In this document: piece after piece, positions 5,435-5,648 of the stretch
Layout: every line of letters begins with the position of its first letter
Position numbering within the stretch: position 1 is the first letter of the stretch
Assembly: GCA_012839395.1 (NCBI GenBank)
Contig: DUNJ01000170.1
Coordinates: 1 to 5,648 of the forward strand
Length of the DNA: 5,648 nt
Direction of reading: 5' to 3'
Source of the DNA: Tepidimicrobium sp.
Lineage (GTDB): Bacteria > Bacillota > Clostridia > Tissierellales > Tepidimicrobiaceae
Translations under genes and position numbers: made by a program
The notes under the pieces: model-generated
What the model was told of the DNA's origin: nothing
What the model saw: the letters and a program-made list of their open reading frames with translations, nothing else
Database searches by the model: none

Positions 5435-5648
5435 CGTGCTAGACGGGGCGGTAGCGGTGCCCTATAACCTGCAATCCGCTATAGCAGGGTTGAATTCCCA
5501 GTTTCGGCGCTTATAGCTTAGGGTCTGCCCTAAACAAGTGGTGTTGACAGATGGGTCCTACGCAATGGAAACCTATGAACCCCGTCAGATCCGGGAGGAA
5601 GCAGCGGTAAGTAGGAACCTCCATGTGCCGTAGGGGTGCCTAGTCAGA
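5435..5648 (+). ncRNA. ffs: SRP RNA, long bacterial form (3' end cut)
   Basis: This is the RNA core of the signal recognition particle, which binds Ffh and directs nascent membrane and secreted proteins to FtsY. The front, GTGCTAGACGGGG then GGTAGCGGTGCCCT, and the following CCTGCAATCCGCTATAGCAGGG closely match the Alu domain of the B. subtilis scRNA as I recall it. AAGTGGTGTTGACAGATGGGTCCT follows the same order. The S domain contains the Ffh-binding helix 8: GTCAGATCCGGGAGGAAGCAGCGG (5585-5608), with the invariant AGCAG loop side and a GGGA tetraloop (5593-5596). About 214 nt of an expected ~270 are present; the closing 3' Alu strand is beyond the edge. It starts 12 nt after tRNA-Ser and shares its promoter, so its 5' end (about 5435) is probably made by processing. 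Confidence 0.95.

Noticed and set aside
5260..5442. 60-codon plus-strand reading frame
   Set aside because: It runs through the stable-RNA promoter and the whole tRNA-Ser gene; it is not a protein gene.

Overview
The window is AT-rich, with many ATA and AGG codons, strong AAGGAGG-type ribosome sites, σA-type promoters, a CCA-encoding tRNA and a long SRP RNA with an Alu domain. Together these point to a low-GC Firmicute, most likely in the Clostridia/Tissierellia. The species cannot be fixed from the sequence.

Layout: Positions 1-119 (minus) are the 5' end of a group II intron, almost certainly class IIC. Its body and any reverse transcriptase lie beyond the left edge. It sits directly behind a perfect 16-bp terminator hairpin (124-160), the target type that IIC introns use. 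That hairpin ends a small lipoprotein gene (173-601, minus, TTG start) with an FMN-binding-type domain. Positions 602-950 hold no gene. They contain a leader with several competing hairpins upstream of the lipoprotein and a terminator after recR. Positions 951-3552 (minus) are the housekeeping operon dnaX-ybaB-recR, read in that order with two 17-nt gaps. These encode the clamp-loader subunit, a nucleoid-associated protein and a recombination mediator.

Positions 3553-3705 are a divergent control region with extended -10 promoters on both strands and nested palindromes. Positions 3706-5241 (plus) encode a 14-TM-type MviN/MurJ family flippase that lacks some charged residues essential in E. coli MurJ. 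A perfect TTGACA-17-TATAAT promoter (5260-5288) then drives tRNA-Ser(GGA) (5331-5422) and, 12 nt later, the SRP RNA (ffs/scr, from about 5435, cut by the window end).

In many Firmicutes the SRP RNA lies just upstream of dnaX-ybaB-recR on the same strand. Here the operon points away from it with the murJ-like gene between, which suggests a local inversion or insertion. I see no wholly new system. The most notable points are the terminator-targeted IIC intron, the structured lipoprotein leader, the unusual MurJ-like protein and the rearranged ffs-dnaX locus.
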